Below, one piece after another: positions 51,905 through 61,122 of a stretch of 64,000 nt of DNA. Each line of letters opens with the position of its first letter. The stretch's first letter is position 1. Source of the stretch: Sunxiuqinia sp963678245 (GTDB lineage: Bacteria > Bacteroidota > Bacteroidia > Bacteroidales > Prolixibacteraceae); NCBI GenBank assembly GCA_965140765.1, contig OZ223309.1:1860001-1924000 (forward strand), given 5' to 3'. The notes below the pieces were generated by a model. It did no database searches, was not told the origin of the DNA, and saw only the letters and a list, made by a program, of their open reading frames with translations. Made by a program: the position numbers and the translations under genes.

Positions 51905-52282
51905 TTACTTCACAGCAACGGTTTCAATCTCAACCAGCACACCTAATGGTAATTCTTTAACTGCAAACGCAGCACGGGCTGGCGGATTCTCACTGTAGTA
52001 ATTCCCGTAAACATCGTTCATAGCTTTAAAATTTCCCATGTCACTGAGCAAACAAGTTGACTTCACAACATCGGCAAATACATAGCCGGCTTCTTTCAAT
52101 ATCGCGCCAATATTTTTCATCACCTGCTCGGTTTGCTCTGTGATTCCGCCTTCAACAACTTTTGAAGTTGATGGATCGATTGGAACTTGTCCGGAAATAT
52201 AAAGTGTGTTGTTCACCTCAATAGCCTGACTATATGGGCCTATCGCCGCTGGTGCATTGGGAGTAGAAATTATTTTTTTCAT
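51905..52282 (-). CDS. ridA: RidA-family enamine/imine deaminase
   Basis: 125 residues, the standard size. Hydrolyses reactive 2-aminoacrylate-type enamines released by PLP enzymes. Seen: APAAIGPYSQAIEVNNTLYI, SGQVPIDPSTSKVVEGG, VVKSTCLLSDMGNFKAMNDV, and the arginine-bearing motif PPARAAFAVKELPLGVLVEI. Cytosolic trimer in the family. Single gene. Confidence 0.95.
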   Translation of the reverse strand: MKKIISTPNAPAAIGPYSQAIEVNNTLYISGQVPIDPSTSKVVEGGITEQTEQVMKNIGAILKEAGYVFADVVKSTCLLSDMGNFKAMNDVYGNYYSENPPARAAFAVKELPLGVLVEIETVAVK

Positions 52283-52485
52283 TTGATCAATTTTTAATTT
52301 ATCAGAATCGTATTTTCAGAAATACCCGAGACCAATGATCTCCATACAATTTTACAAATAAACTAATTTTCATCCGTTCTCAAATAAACTTTTTTGATCA
52401 TCCGAGGTTGTGAATTTTTGATTAAAAAAGTTCACGTTCGTTTCATACGGACTTGTTTTCGTATTTTTAGAGCAAATTTGAAATT

Positions 52486-54492
52486 ATGACTTTCGGAACC
52501 ATTAAAGAGCAAATTGAAAAGCTTCGTAAAGAGCTCGAAGAACACAACTATAATTATTATGTACTGTCGGCACCAATTATTAGTGATTTTGATTTTGACA
52601 TGAAGCTCAAAGAGCTGGAGAAATTAGAACATGAACATCCAGAATTTCAGGATCCAAACTCTCCTACCCATCGAGTAGGAAGCGACATTAATCAGGAATT
52701 TACTCAGGTGAAACATAAATATCCCATGCTCTCGTTAAGTAACTCCTATTCAAAAGATGAATTACAGGATTTTGACACCCGGGTTCGTAAGTTAATTGGA
52801 GATGAATTTGATTATACCTGTGAACTAAAATTCGATGGTGCATCGTTGAGCTTATGGTACGAAAATGGGGAGTTAGTGAAAGCCGTCACCCGGGGTGATG
52901 GAGAAAAGGGAGACGACGTAACTGCCAATGCGCGGACCATTCGCAGCGTTCCTCTAAAATTAAAAGGAGATTCCTACCCTGATTCTTTTGAAATTAGAGG
53001 CGAAGTTTTGCTACCCTTTCAGGTGTTTGCGGAGTTGAATAAAGCCCGTGAAGAAGCTGGCGAACCGTTGTATGCCAATCCAAGAAATACCGCATCCGGT
53101 TCGTTAAAAATGCAAAACTCGGCAGAAGTTGCCAAACGCAAGCTCGATGCCTATTTCTACTATGTATTGGGTGATAATCTGACCAAAGATGGGCACTTTG
53201 AGACGATTCAAGAAGCAGGAAAATGGGGTTTCAAAATTTCAGAATACACGACTAAGTGCAAAAGTATTGATGAAGTTTTCGACTATATTAATCACTGGGA
53301 CAGCGCACGATTCGACCTACCGATAGCAACGGATGGAATTGTTATTAAAGTCAATTCGCGACGCTTGCAGAACAACCTGGGATTTACCGCAAAATCACCC
53401 CGCTGGGCTATTGCCTATAAGTTTACAGCAGAACAAGTCAGCACCATGCTAGAGTCGGTCAGTTACCAAGTAGGCCGAACCGGAGCAGTAACACCCGTAG
53501 CCAATTTAACCCCTGTATTATTGGCAGGAACCACTGTTAAGCGAGCTTCTTTGCACAATGCCGACATTATTGAAAAGCTAAACTTGCATATTCAGGATGT
53601 TGTTTTTGTTGAAAAAGGCGGCGAGATCATTCCTAAAATTGTAAATGTTGATGAGTCAGCGCGAAAACCTGAAGCTGAGAAAGTTGAATTTATCAAGTAT
53701 TGTCCTGAATGTGGAACCAAGTTGATTCGGAAGGAAGGCGAAGCAGCGCATTATTGCCCCAATGAAACGGGCTGTGCGCCGCAAATAAAAGGAAAGATTG
53801 AGCATTTCATTAGTCGCAAAGCCATGGATATTGATGGTTTAGGACAAGAAACTGTTGAATTGCTTTTCAACGAAGGATTGATTAATAATAGTGCCGATTT
53901 ATACAATCTCAAAGCCGAACAACTGACGACTCTGGAGCGAATGGGAGAAAAATCTGCCAATCGAATTTTAAAAAGCCTGGAAGAATCTAAATCAATACCT
54001 TTTGAGCGAGTTTTATATGCACTGGGTATTCGTTATGTTGGTGAAACGGTTGCTAAAAAGCTAGCCAACAAACTGGTTGACATAGACACAATAATCAATT
54101 CGAGCTATGACGAATTAGTTGACATTGATGAAATTGGTGGTAGGATTGCAGAAAGTATCCGATCTTTTTTCGATAATGAAGACAACCAGCACATAGTTCA
54201 AAGACTTGAAAATCAGGGACTAAAACTTAAATTAAGCGAAAGTAATTTAGAAGGTCGAAGCAATAAACTGGAAGGACTGAGCATTGTCATTTCGGGAACA
54301 TTCGAAAAGCACTCCAGAGATGAATTGAAAAAGTTGATAGAAAAGCATGGTGGCAAAAATACAGGTTCGATCTCAAAAAAGACTTCGTATTTATTAGGCG
54401 GCAGCAATGTTGGTCCTTCCAAATTGGAGAAAGTTGAAAAATTAGGTGTTCAGGTTATTTCCGAAGATGATTTTTTAACGATGATTCAATAA
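52486..54492 (+). CDS. ligA: NAD-dependent DNA ligase
   Basis: 668 residues, the standard size. Seals nicks in replication and repair. Order: N-terminal Ia domain with YYVLSAPIISDFDFD; adenylation domain with Lys115 in CELKFDGASLSLW; OB fold; zinc finger CPECG...CPNETGC; helix-hairpin-helix repeats (LERMGEKSANRIL, ALGIRYVGETVAKKLA); C-terminal BRCT (LEGLSIVISGTFEKHSRDEL, ending VISEDDFLTMIQ). Its stop is followed by the DUF6913-dapA pair, which has its own promoter box. Confidence 0.98.
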   Translation: MTFGTIKEQIEKLRKELEEHNYNYYVLSAPIISDFDFDMKLKELEKLEHEHPEFQDPNSPTHRVGSDINQEFTQVKHKYPMLSLSNSYSKDELQDFDTRVRKLIGDEFDYTCELKFDGASLSLWYENGELVKAVTRGDGEKGDDVTANARTIRSVPLKLKGDSYPDSFEIRGEVLLPFQVFAELNKAREEAGEPLYANPRNTASGSLKMQNSAEVAKRKLDAYFYYVLGDNLTKDGHFETIQEAGKWGFKISEYTTKCKSIDEVFDYINHWDSARFDLPIATDGIVIKVNSRRLQNNLGFTAKSPRWAIAYKFTAEQVSTMLESVSYQVGRTGAVTPVANLTPVLLAGTTVKRASLHNADIIEKLNLHIQDVVFVEKGGEIIPKIVNVDESARKPEAEKVEFIKYCPECGTKLIRKEGEAAHYCPNETGCAPQIKGKIEHFISRKAMDIDGLGQETVELLFNEGLINNSADLYNLKAEQLTTLERMGEKSANRILKSLEESKSIPFERVLYALGIRYVGETVAKKLANKLVDIDTIINSSYDELVDIDEIGGRIAESIRSFFDNEDNQHIVQRLENQGLKLKLSESNLEGRSNKLEGLSIVISGTFEKHSRDELKKLIEKHGGKNTGSISKKTSYLLGGSNVGPSKLEKVEKLGVQVISEDDFLTMIQ

Positions 54493-54623
54493 ACGAGGTG
54501 CTATTGTCCAGAGTTGGTTCTATTCGGTGTGTTCTGTAAAACTTATTTATACTTCAAAATAAGGTTCTCAACGAAACGATTACTTTTAATTTAATCGTAC
54601 TCGGCTTATCACAAACAATTTCT

Positions 54624-54631
54624 TATTTTTG
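54624..54631 (+). promoter_or_regulatory. Promoter -7 box of DUF6913-dapA
   Basis: TATTTTTG, an exact TAnnTTTG match, ends only 8 bp before the ATG at 54640, so the mRNA would be leaderless or nearly so. Confidence 0.55.
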
Positions 54632-54639
54632 TCACGTCT

Positions 54640-55158
54640 ATGAGTTTCAAAAATCAATTCATCAGCAGGCTGCTCAAACGCAAATATCGTGAGTCCGAAA
54701 GATCGGTTCAGGTTATCAACCTCAATCATGCAAAAACAGCAGGAGTTCTTTGGAAAGTAGATGATCTGGAAGCTTTCAATATGCTGACTGAAGAACTTAA
54801 GAGCCGCGGAGTGGAAGTAAACAGCTTGTGTTTTTCGGAACAACGTGGGTCGGTGCAAGGTGAAGCGGTTCTCACCAAAGATGATTTTTCAATCTTTGGC
54901 AAGGTGAAAAATGAAGAAATTGTCCGCTTTGTCGATCAGAAATTTGACATTCTGCTTGACATTAGTTTAAGTTCAAGGATTGAATTGCTGTATTTGCGTT
55001 GTTTGTCGAAAGCTAAATTTAAAGTTGGCTGGTCTGCTAAAGCACCTGACTATTTTGATTTGAGTATCGACATCAGCAAGCGAAAGGAAGCCAGTTTTTT
55101 GGTAAAGCAAATGCTCTATTATTTAAGTGAAATAAACAAGATAGAAATAAATAATTAA
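54640..55158 (+). CDS. DUF6913 protein
   Basis: 172 residues. Opens with a basic helix (KNQFISRLLKRKYRESERSV) and then blocks as in the Bacteroidota DUF6913 family: VINLNHAKTAGVLWKVDDLE, VNSLCFSEQR, DFSIFGKVKNEEIVRFVDQK, FDILLDISLSSRIELLYLRC, AKFKVGWSAKAPDYFDLSID. Its recurrent position immediately before dapA (10 bp here) suggests a link with lysine or cell-wall precursor synthesis, but the function is unknown. Confidence 0.8.
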   Translation: MSFKNQFISRLLKRKYRESERSVQVINLNHAKTAGVLWKVDDLEAFNMLTEELKSRGVEVNSLCFSEQRGSVQGEAVLTKDDFSIFGKVKNEEIVRFVDQKFDILLDISLSSRIELLYLRCLSKAKFKVGWSAKAPDYFDLSIDISKRKEASFLVKQMLYYLSEINKIEINN

Positions 55159-55168
55159 TTATTTTAAT

Positions 55169-56050
55169 ATGACACACCCGTTTAAAGGAGCCGGAGTTGC
55201 TTTAGTAACTCCATTTAAGGAAGATAATTCAATTGATTTTAATGCCCTGGAAAACATTGTTGAAGATCAAATCAGCAACGGTATGGATTACTTGGTTGCT
55301 CTCGGAACAACTGCCGAAACACCAACTTTGTCTTTGAAAGAGCAGAAGGAAGTGGTTGCATGCATTAAAGCCAAAAACGACAAACGGGTTCCACTTGTTT
55401 TAGGTTTGGGGGGTAACGACCCATACAAAATAATGCTTAACATTCAAGCGACTGATTTTTCAGATATTGACGGCATTTTAAGTGTTACGCCATATTACAA
55501 CAAACCTTCGCAGGAAGGCTTAATTGAACACTACAAATTAGTTTGCAAAACCAGCCCAGTACCCGTTATACTGTACAACGTACCTTCACGTACAGGTGTT
55601 AATATGAAGGCGAAAACCTCCATCCAGGTTGCCAAAGAATGTCCAAATGCGATTGCCATAAAAGAAGCATCAGGTATTTCCTCTCAGGTTGCACGAATGG
55701 TGAAACACGGTCCGGAAGGATTCGCGGTTATCTCCGGAGACGACGTGCTGGCATTACCGATCATCTCTGTTGGTGGTATTGGTGTGATTTCGGTTACAGC
55801 CAATGTTTTACCAAGCAAATTAAGCCAATTGATTCATTTTGCAAATGAAGGTAAATTTACTGAGGCCCGGGAGCTTCATCTGCAGATGATCGACTTTTTC
55901 AAGCTGTTGTTCCGTGAAGGAAATCCCGGAGGAATAAAAGCAGCGATGGAAATAGCAGGCAAAGCTAAAAACATTGTTCGCCTGCCAAGTTATCCAATCA
56001 GCCAAAAATTATATACTGAAATTGAAGCTGAACTGAAAACATTGCTTTAA
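55169..56050 (+). CDS. dapA: 4-hydroxy-tetrahydrodipicolinate synthase
   Basis: 293 residues. Condenses pyruvate with aspartate semialdehyde, the first committed step to diaminopimelate and lysine. Seen: GAGVALVTPFKEDNSID, GTTAETPTL (threonines of the proton relay), Tyr136 in VILYNVPSRTG, Schiff-base Lys165 in AIAIKEASG, and SVGGIGVISVTANV. A TIM-barrel tetramer in the family. Co-transcribed with the DUF6913 gene and followed by a terminator. Confidence 0.98.
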   Translation: MTHPFKGAGVALVTPFKEDNSIDFNALENIVEDQISNGMDYLVALGTTAETPTLSLKEQKEVVACIKAKNDKRVPLVLGLGGNDPYKIMLNIQATDFSDIDGILSVTPYYNKPSQEGLIEHYKLVCKTSPVPVILYNVPSRTGVNMKAKTSIQVAKECPNAIAIKEASGISSQVARMVKHGPEGFAVISGDDVLALPIISVGGIGVISVTANVLPSKLSQLIHFANEGKFTEARELHLQMIDFFKLLFREGNPGGIKAAMEIAGKAKNIVRLPSYPISQKLYTEIEAELKTLL

Positions 56051-56072
56051 GACAAGCGACACACTTTATATC

Positions 56073-56104
56073 AAGGAGATGCATTGCAATGTATCTCCTT
56101 TTTT
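56073..56104 (+). terminator. Intrinsic terminator of dapA
   Basis: AAGGAGAT / ATCTCCTT with a 12-nt interior that itself pairs partly (GCATTGCAATGT), followed by TTTT, 23 bp after the dapA stop. Confidence 0.85.
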
Positions 56105-56208
56105 ACTTTAAAGAATCATTTCTCCATCAAAAAATCTATAAATCGAAGGTCTCAAGCCTTTATATTTTCTTAATTTGTAACCTTAAACCTTTAAAATAAT
56201 CTGCAACA

Positions 56209-57351
56209 ATGATTGATTTAAACGCGATACCTTCACCCTGCTTTGTATTGGAAGAAAAATTACTTCGTAAAAACCTTGAATTAATTCGTTCAGTTGCTGA
56301 AGATTCTGAAGTAGAGATCATTGTGGCATTCAAAGGATTTGCCATGTGGAGTGCTTTCCCAATCGTTCGGGAATATTTTAAAGGAGCCACGGCCAGCTCG
56401 TTGAGCGAAGCAAAACTCTGCCACGAAGAAATGAAAAGCCTGGCCCACACCTATGCCCCAGCATACGAATCCAGCGAGTTTACTGAGATCATGGAGCATT
56501 CAAGTCATATTACCTTCAACTCACTTAGCCAATTTGAGCGATTTGCACCGCAAGTAAAACGATCAGAACGCCGAATATCAGTGGGGCTCCGAATTAATCC
56601 GGAGTATTCCGAAGTTGAAACCGAATTATACAACCCATGTGCTCCGGGTTCTCGCTTAGGCGTAGTTGCCGAACAACTTCCAATTCAACTACCCAAGGAG
56701 ATTGAGGGATTACACTTTCATACGCTTTGTGAGTCGGACTCCGAAGATTTAGCTAAAACACTAGCAGCTGTCGAAGAAAAATTTCATCGCTATTTGCCTC
56801 ATTTAAAATGGCTCAACATGGGAGGTGGTCATTTGATGACTAGAAAGGGTTACGACGTTAAACGCTTGATTAAGCTATTGAAAAATTTCAAAGTAAAATA
56901 CCCTCAATTGCACATCATCATGGAGCCGGGCAGTGCTTTTGCCTGGGAAACCGGTTTTTTAAGAGCCAAAGTATTGGACCTGGTTGAAAATAAAGGAATT
57001 AAGACAGCGATGCTCAATGTATCGTTTGCTGCACACATGCCCGACTGCCTTGAAATGCCCTACCAACCACGAATCCGGAATGCAAGTTTAACACCAATTG
57101 CCGGAAAGCCAACCTTTCGGATGGGAGGAAACAGCTGCCTGAGCGGCGATTATATTGGCTATTGGTCGTTTGACGAAGAACTCAAAATTGGCGACTCCAT
57201 CATTTTTGAAGACATGATTCACTACACAATGGTGAAAACAACCTTCTTTAATGGTGTAAAACACCCATCAATTGGGATTATCCGGGCAGATGGAGAGTTT
57301 GAATATATTCGCCAGTTTGGGTACGAAGATTATAAAAATAAATTGAGCTAA
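56209..57351 (+). CDS. nspC: Carboxynorspermidine decarboxylase
   Basis: 380 residues. A fold-III, PLP-dependent enzyme of the alternative polyamine pathway: carboxy(nor)spermidine to (nor)spermidine. Seen: PSPCFVLEEKLLRKNL, the PLP lysine Lys42 in VAFKGFAMW, GLHFHTLCES, LNMGGGHLMTRKGYDV, IMEPGSAFAWETG, and the active-site FRMGGNSCLSGDYIGYWSF. The partner carboxynorspermidine dehydrogenase is not in the window. The last codons form one arm of the terminator shared with the convergent ABC-F gene. Confidence 0.95.
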   Translation: MIDLNAIPSPCFVLEEKLLRKNLELIRSVAEDSEVEIIVAFKGFAMWSAFPIVREYFKGATASSLSEAKLCHEEMKSLAHTYAPAYESSEFTEIMEHSSHITFNSLSQFERFAPQVKRSERRISVGLRINPEYSEVETELYNPCAPGSRLGVVAEQLPIQLPKEIEGLHFHTLCESDSEDLAKTLAAVEEKFHRYLPHLKWLNMGGGHLMTRKGYDVKRLIKLLKNFKVKYPQLHIIMEPGSAFAWETGFLRAKVLDLVENKGIKTAMLNVSFAAHMPDCLEMPYQPRIRNASLTPIAGKPTFRMGGNSCLSGDYIGYWSFDEELKIGDSIIFEDMIHYTMVKTTFFNGVKHPSIGIIRADGEFEYIRQFGYEDYKNKLS

Positions 57352-57390
57352 AAAAAGCCTCGCAAATGTGAGGCTTTTTTTAGCTCAATT
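57341..57390. terminator. Long bidirectional terminator with 21-bp perfect stem
   Basis: Left arm 57341-57361, loop GCAAATGT (57362-57369), right arm 57370-57390: perfect 21-bp complement with A6/T7 tracts inside. The left arm includes the nspC stop codon and the right arm touches the stop of the convergent ABC-F gene. Confidence 0.9.
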
Positions 57391-59006
57391 TATTTTTTAT
57401 ACATTCGATTACGTTGTTCGCGAATTTCATCACTACTGATGTAATCGTCATATTCCATTTGTTTATCGATCGTTCCATTCGGAGTCAACTCAATAATCCG
57501 GTTACAAACCGTATGAATAAACTCATGGTCATGCGATGACATCAAGATATTACCTTTAAACTGCGTCAGGCGGTTATTAAAGGCCTGGATTGATTCCAAA
57601 TCCAAGTGGTTGGTTGGTGTGTCCAGCATCATCAGGTTAGCGTTAGCCAGCATCATTCGGGCAATCATACAACGTATCTTCTCTCCTCCCGATAATACCT
57701 TTGTATTTTTAAAGATCTCTTCGCCTGAGAATAACATTTTTCCCAGGTAGCCACGCAGAAACTGCTCACTGGTGTCTGAACTATATTGAGCAAGCCAATC
57801 AACCAGCGACAAATCTCTATCAAAAAATTTGGCATTATCCAGGGGCAGGTAAGCTTTGGTTATTGTTACTCCCCAGTCAATAGTGCCGCTATCTGGCTGA
57901 TCATTACCATTCAAAACTTCGAACAAAGCAGTCATGGCACGAGGATCACGTGATAGAAAAACAATTTTGTCATCTTTCTCTATAGTAAAACTAACATCTT
58001 TGAAAAGCAGGTCACCGGCAACCGTTTTCCTCAGATTATGTACTTCTAACACTGAATTCCCTGGTTCCCGCTCAGGAGTAAAAATAATTCCAGGGTATTT
58101 TCTCGTTGATGGTTTAATCTCATCAACATTCAGCTTTTCTAACATCTTCTTTCGGCTGGTCGTTTGTTTTGACTTCGCCACATTGGCAGAAAAACGTGCA
58201 ATAAATTCCTGTAATTCCTTTTTCTTTTCCTCAGCTTTTTTATTCTGAGCAGCTTGTTGTCTCAATGCCAGCTGGCTCGATTCGTACCAAAAGCTATAGT
58301 TACCGGCAAACAGCTGTACTTTGCCAAAATCAATATCTACTGTATGTGTGCAAATAGCATCTAAAAAGTGCCTGTCGTGAGAAACAACCAAAACCGTTTG
58401 ATCAATGTTCGACAAGTAGTTTTCCAACCAGCTCACGGTATCTAAATCCAAATCATTGGTTGGCTCATCCAGTAACAGATTGTCAGGTTTGCCAAATAAA
58501 GCTTGTGCCAGTAACACCTTTACTTTCTCCTTTCCACTCAGGTCTTTCATTGTTTTGTAATGAAGATCTTCAGCGATTCCCAATCCACTAAGCAAACTGG
58601 CAGCATCACTTTCTGAATTCCAGCCATCCATTTCGGCAAACTGGTCTTCAAGCTCCGAAGCTTTAATTCCATCAGCCTCCGAAAAATCTTCTTTCATATA
58701 CAGTTGATCCTTTTCAACCTTAATTTTCCAGAGTTGCTCATGCCCCATCATCACGGTATCTAGAACAGGAATTTCATCAAACTTCTGGTGATCCTGACTC
58801 AACACGGAAAGCCGCTCTCCAGCCCCAATGCTTACATTTCCAAAAGTTGGATCTTGCTCGCCATACAACATTTTTAAAAATGTAGATTTTCCGGCTCCGT
58901 TAGCTCCAATAATTCCGTAGCAGTTACCTCCTGTAAATTTCAGGTTAACATCCTGAAACAATACTCTTTTCCCAAACTGTATTCCTAAATTCGATACTGT
59001 AATCAT
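57390..59006 (-). CDS. ABC-F protein, YbiT-like, with degenerate second ATP site
   Basis: 538 residues. Domain 1: Walker A GANGAGKS (34-41), signature LSGKE (156-160, usually LSGGE), Walker B LLLDEPTND (177-185) and H-loop SHDRHFLD. Linker/PtIM region about 240-300 (RQQAAQNKKAEEKKKELQEF). Domain 2 has LSRDPRAMT (351-359) where Walker A should be, LSGGE (438-442), and LDTPTNHLD (461-469) with Thr in place of the catalytic glutamate; the H-loop SSHDHEF is kept. Thus only one functional ATP site is expected. Family: ribosome-associated translation factors. Inference: an asymmetric ABC-F. Confidence 0.9.
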   Translation of the reverse strand: MITVSNLGIQFGKRVLFQDVNLKFTGGNCYGIIGANGAGKSTFLKMLYGEQDPTFGNVSIGAGERLSVLSQDHQKFDEIPVLDTVMMGHEQLWKIKVEKDQLYMKEDFSEADGIKASELEDQFAEMDGWNSESDAASLLSGLGIAEDLHYKTMKDLSGKEKVKVLLAQALFGKPDNLLLDEPTNDLDLDTVSWLENYLSNIDQTVLVVSHDRHFLDAICTHTVDIDFGKVQLFAGNYSFWYESSQLALRQQAAQNKKAEEKKKELQEFIARFSANVAKSKQTTSRKKMLEKLNVDEIKPSTRKYPGIIFTPEREPGNSVLEVHNLRKTVAGDLLFKDVSFTIEKDDKIVFLSRDPRAMTALFEVLNGNDQPDSGTIDWGVTITKAYLPLDNAKFFDRDLSLVDWLAQYSSDTSEQFLRGYLGKMLFSGEEIFKNTKVLSGGEKIRCMIARMMLANANLMMLDTPTNHLDLESIQAFNNRLTQFKGNILMSSHDHEFIHTVCNRIIELTPNGTIDKQMEYDDYISSDEIREQRNRMYKK

Positions 59007-59059
59007 CTATTCGTTTCTTAATATTTTGTGATAGAGCAACGCTCTGTGTTGACAGCGTG

Positions 59060-59067
59060 CAAAAATA
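59060..59067 (-). promoter_or_regulatory. Promoter -7 box of the YbiT-like gene
   Basis: Minus-strand TATTTTTG matches TAnnTTTG, 54 bp before the start at 59006. The rest of the gap 59007-59312 (about 305 bp) shows only the terminator at 59247-59276. Confidence 0.55.
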
Positions 59068-59246
59068 CACGAAAATTAAAGAGCCCAATACTTAAATGAT
59101 TTAACTTGATGGTAATTTAATCTTTAAAGTGTATTCGAAAGTTCATTGCAAGATAATATTGCCTCCATCAATTGAGATGGATAATCAAATCTATTCTCTA
59201 AACAGAAAAGCGAAATTTCAATTTACGCTGAGAGTGAAGTACAAAA

Positions 59247-59276
59247 AAACTTCTGTTACATCAGCAACAGAAGTTT
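59247..59276 (-). terminator. Intrinsic terminator of the aldo/keto reductase gene
   Basis: AAACTTCTGTT / AACAGAAGTTT, an 11-bp stem with an 8-nt loop, followed on the minus strand by TTTT, 36 bp after the stop at 59313. Confidence 0.85.
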
Positions 59277-59312
59277 GTATTATAGCTATAGAATGCAATT
59301 ACTTCTTCAAGC

Positions 59313-60296
59313 TCATAATTGGGCAACCTCATCGTTAATAAACTTCAACTCTTCGCTGGTCAGATCAAATGTTGCAGCCAGTGCATTTTGTACTGCTTGG
59401 TCTTCATATCGCGCTCCAGCCAAAGCAATTGTTATTCCATCTCGCTCAAGGGTCCAACGAAGGACTAATTGAGCCAAGGTCACTCCACGTTCATTCGCAA
59501 TGGGCCTGATGATCTCCAAAAAATCGTTGGTCTTTTTAATACTTTCATCAGTAAAAGACGGATTTTCTGCCCGATGATCACCCTTTGAAAACTGTTGTCC
59601 CGGCTTCATCTTTCCGGTTAATAAGCCACGCTCCAATGGACTGTAGGCTAACACCGACTTTCCATGATTTTTGCAATAAGGAACTGTTTCCTCTTCAATA
59701 TCACGGTTAACCATGCTAAATGGAATTTGATTTGAGACCAGTTTCGTTATTTTTTCGGCTTCAGCCATCAAACCGACATCATAATTACACACGCCAACAT
59801 GACGCACTTTACCTTGCTCCACCAACTTGTTAACCGCTTCAAAGGTCTCCTCCATAGGTGTGGTCGAATCAGGCCAATGAATTTGGTACAGATCGATATA
59901 ATCCGTATTCAGACGCGTCAGACTTTCTTCGCACTCTTTAATAATACTTTCCTTTCCAGCGTATTTATATATATCAATCGGATTCCCGTCATTGTCTTTA
60001 CTCTTGAAATAAAAGTCTCCTTTATCCCAATCCCAGCGCAATCCAAATTTGGTTAAAATCTGAACTTTATCCCGGGGAATTTTCTGAATCGCTTCACCAA
60101 CAATCTCCTCACTGGTTCCTTGTCCGTAAATTGGTGCAGTATCAATGGAGGTAACACCGGCATCATAAGCTGCTTTAATGGCTTTTACAGCCTCGTTTCG
60201 ATCGGTTCGCCCCCACATCCATCCACCGGCAGCCCATGCTCCAAAAGTAATGGCTGATAGTTTTAAATCTGAATCTGCAAGTTGTCTGTATATCAT
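59313..60296 (-). CDS. Aldo/keto reductase
   Basis: 327 residues. An NADPH-dependent (alpha/beta)8 barrel reducing aldehydes or ketones. Catalytic tetrad visible: Asp52 and Tyr57 (DTAPIYGQG), Lys83 (LTKFG), His140 (YQIHWPD). C-terminal cofactor block with RWTLERDGITIALAGARYED. The subgroup with GAWAAGGWMWG and IDTAPIYGQGTSEEIVGEAI is widespread (YajO/AKR11-like); the substrate cannot be predicted. Single gene. Confidence 0.93.
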   Translation of the reverse strand: MIYRQLADSDLKLSAITFGAWAAGGWMWGRTDRNEAVKAIKAAYDAGVTSIDTAPIYGQGTSEEIVGEAIQKIPRDKVQILTKFGLRWDWDKGDFYFKSKDNDGNPIDIYKYAGKESIIKECEESLTRLNTDYIDLYQIHWPDSTTPMEETFEAVNKLVEQGKVRHVGVCNYDVGLMAEAEKITKLVSNQIPFSMVNRDIEEETVPYCKNHGKSVLAYSPLERGLLTGKMKPGQQFSKGDHRAENPSFTDESIKKTNDFLEIIRPIANERGVTLAQLVLRWTLERDGITIALAGARYEDQAVQNALAATFDLTSEELKFINDEVAQL

Positions 60297-60480
60297 ATTC
60301 TCTTCTTAATTGATTGGTTCTTTTTATTCTTACTATAAAAAGAAGTCACAGACCATATTGATTGTTCATTTTTTAACATTTAGATTGAAGACTGAGATCG
60401 CCGCTTAACACTTCAAAAAAAGCAAAAAGCCCCCCAAATGGAGTCTTTTCAACCAATGCAATCATCGATTTTAACTTATT

Positions 60481-61122
60481 TTATTCAGTATAGGCTATCC
60501 TTCGAGATGCTTTTCTTAACAAGATGTTAATCAAATCCTCAGTGCTGCTTCCAATTGTCCCATTTAGGGCTTTATTATAATTGATTAAAACTTCTCCATC
60601 AGCAGCATTATGGATATACATATTCATGACAGCTTTGTTTGTGCTACCCCAGAAACCTATTAATGCACCCAATACGATAGATGCTCCTTCAGACATCGGC
60701 TTATTTGTTTCAAAAGTGCCGGAAACCAATGCATCGACTTCTAATAATTTTGCAATTTCTTCGGGTGTGTAATCTTTCATATTTTCATAAGTAATACCAT
60801 TCCTTTTTAATAAAGCATTGGTTTTATTAGGATCCTGTACTTTAACTGTAAGCTGTCCTCTTTTCTCTCGTTTCAGAAACCAGGAGTAAAACCCCATTTG
60901 CACACTCTCCCCTTCTGACTTTTCCATTTTATCAAGTTGTTCCGTTGAAATATTTTTCATCTGTTTTGGACGCAAGGTCACAGAAGATTCAAACGGTATT
61001 ATCGCTATTATTTTATGATCCTTCGCGATTTTCTCGAAATTCGGATTTTCATAAAGATGAGTTTGCGCAAACACAGATAGACTAAACAGACTGGCGATCA
61101 GAGAAAACATTAATTTGTTCAT
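60481..61122 (-). CDS. Secreted protein with CsgG/GNA1162-like features
   Basis: 213 residues. Signal peptide MNKLMFSLIASLFSLSVFAQ. The mature part opens with KIIAIIPFESSVTLR, has NALLKRNGITYENM and LLEVDALVSGTFETNKPM, followed by GALIGFWGSTNKAVMNMYIH and DGEVLINYNKALNGTIGSST: a pattern of strand, helix and DALVxGxxx like CsgG-type and GNA1162-type envelope proteins, which assemble at the outer membrane or act as lipoprotein secretion accessories. No lipobox is visible. Family assignment is tentative. Single gene. Confidence 0.65.
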   Translation of the reverse strand: MNKLMFSLIASLFSLSVFAQTHLYENPNFEKIAKDHKIIAIIPFESSVTLRPKQMKNISTEQLDKMEKSEGESVQMGFYSWFLKREKRGQLTVKVQDPNKTNALLKRNGITYENMKDYTPEEIAKLLEVDALVSGTFETNKPMSEGASIVLGALIGFWGSTNKAVMNMYIHNAADGEVLINYNKALNGTIGSSTEDLINILLRKASRRIAYTE

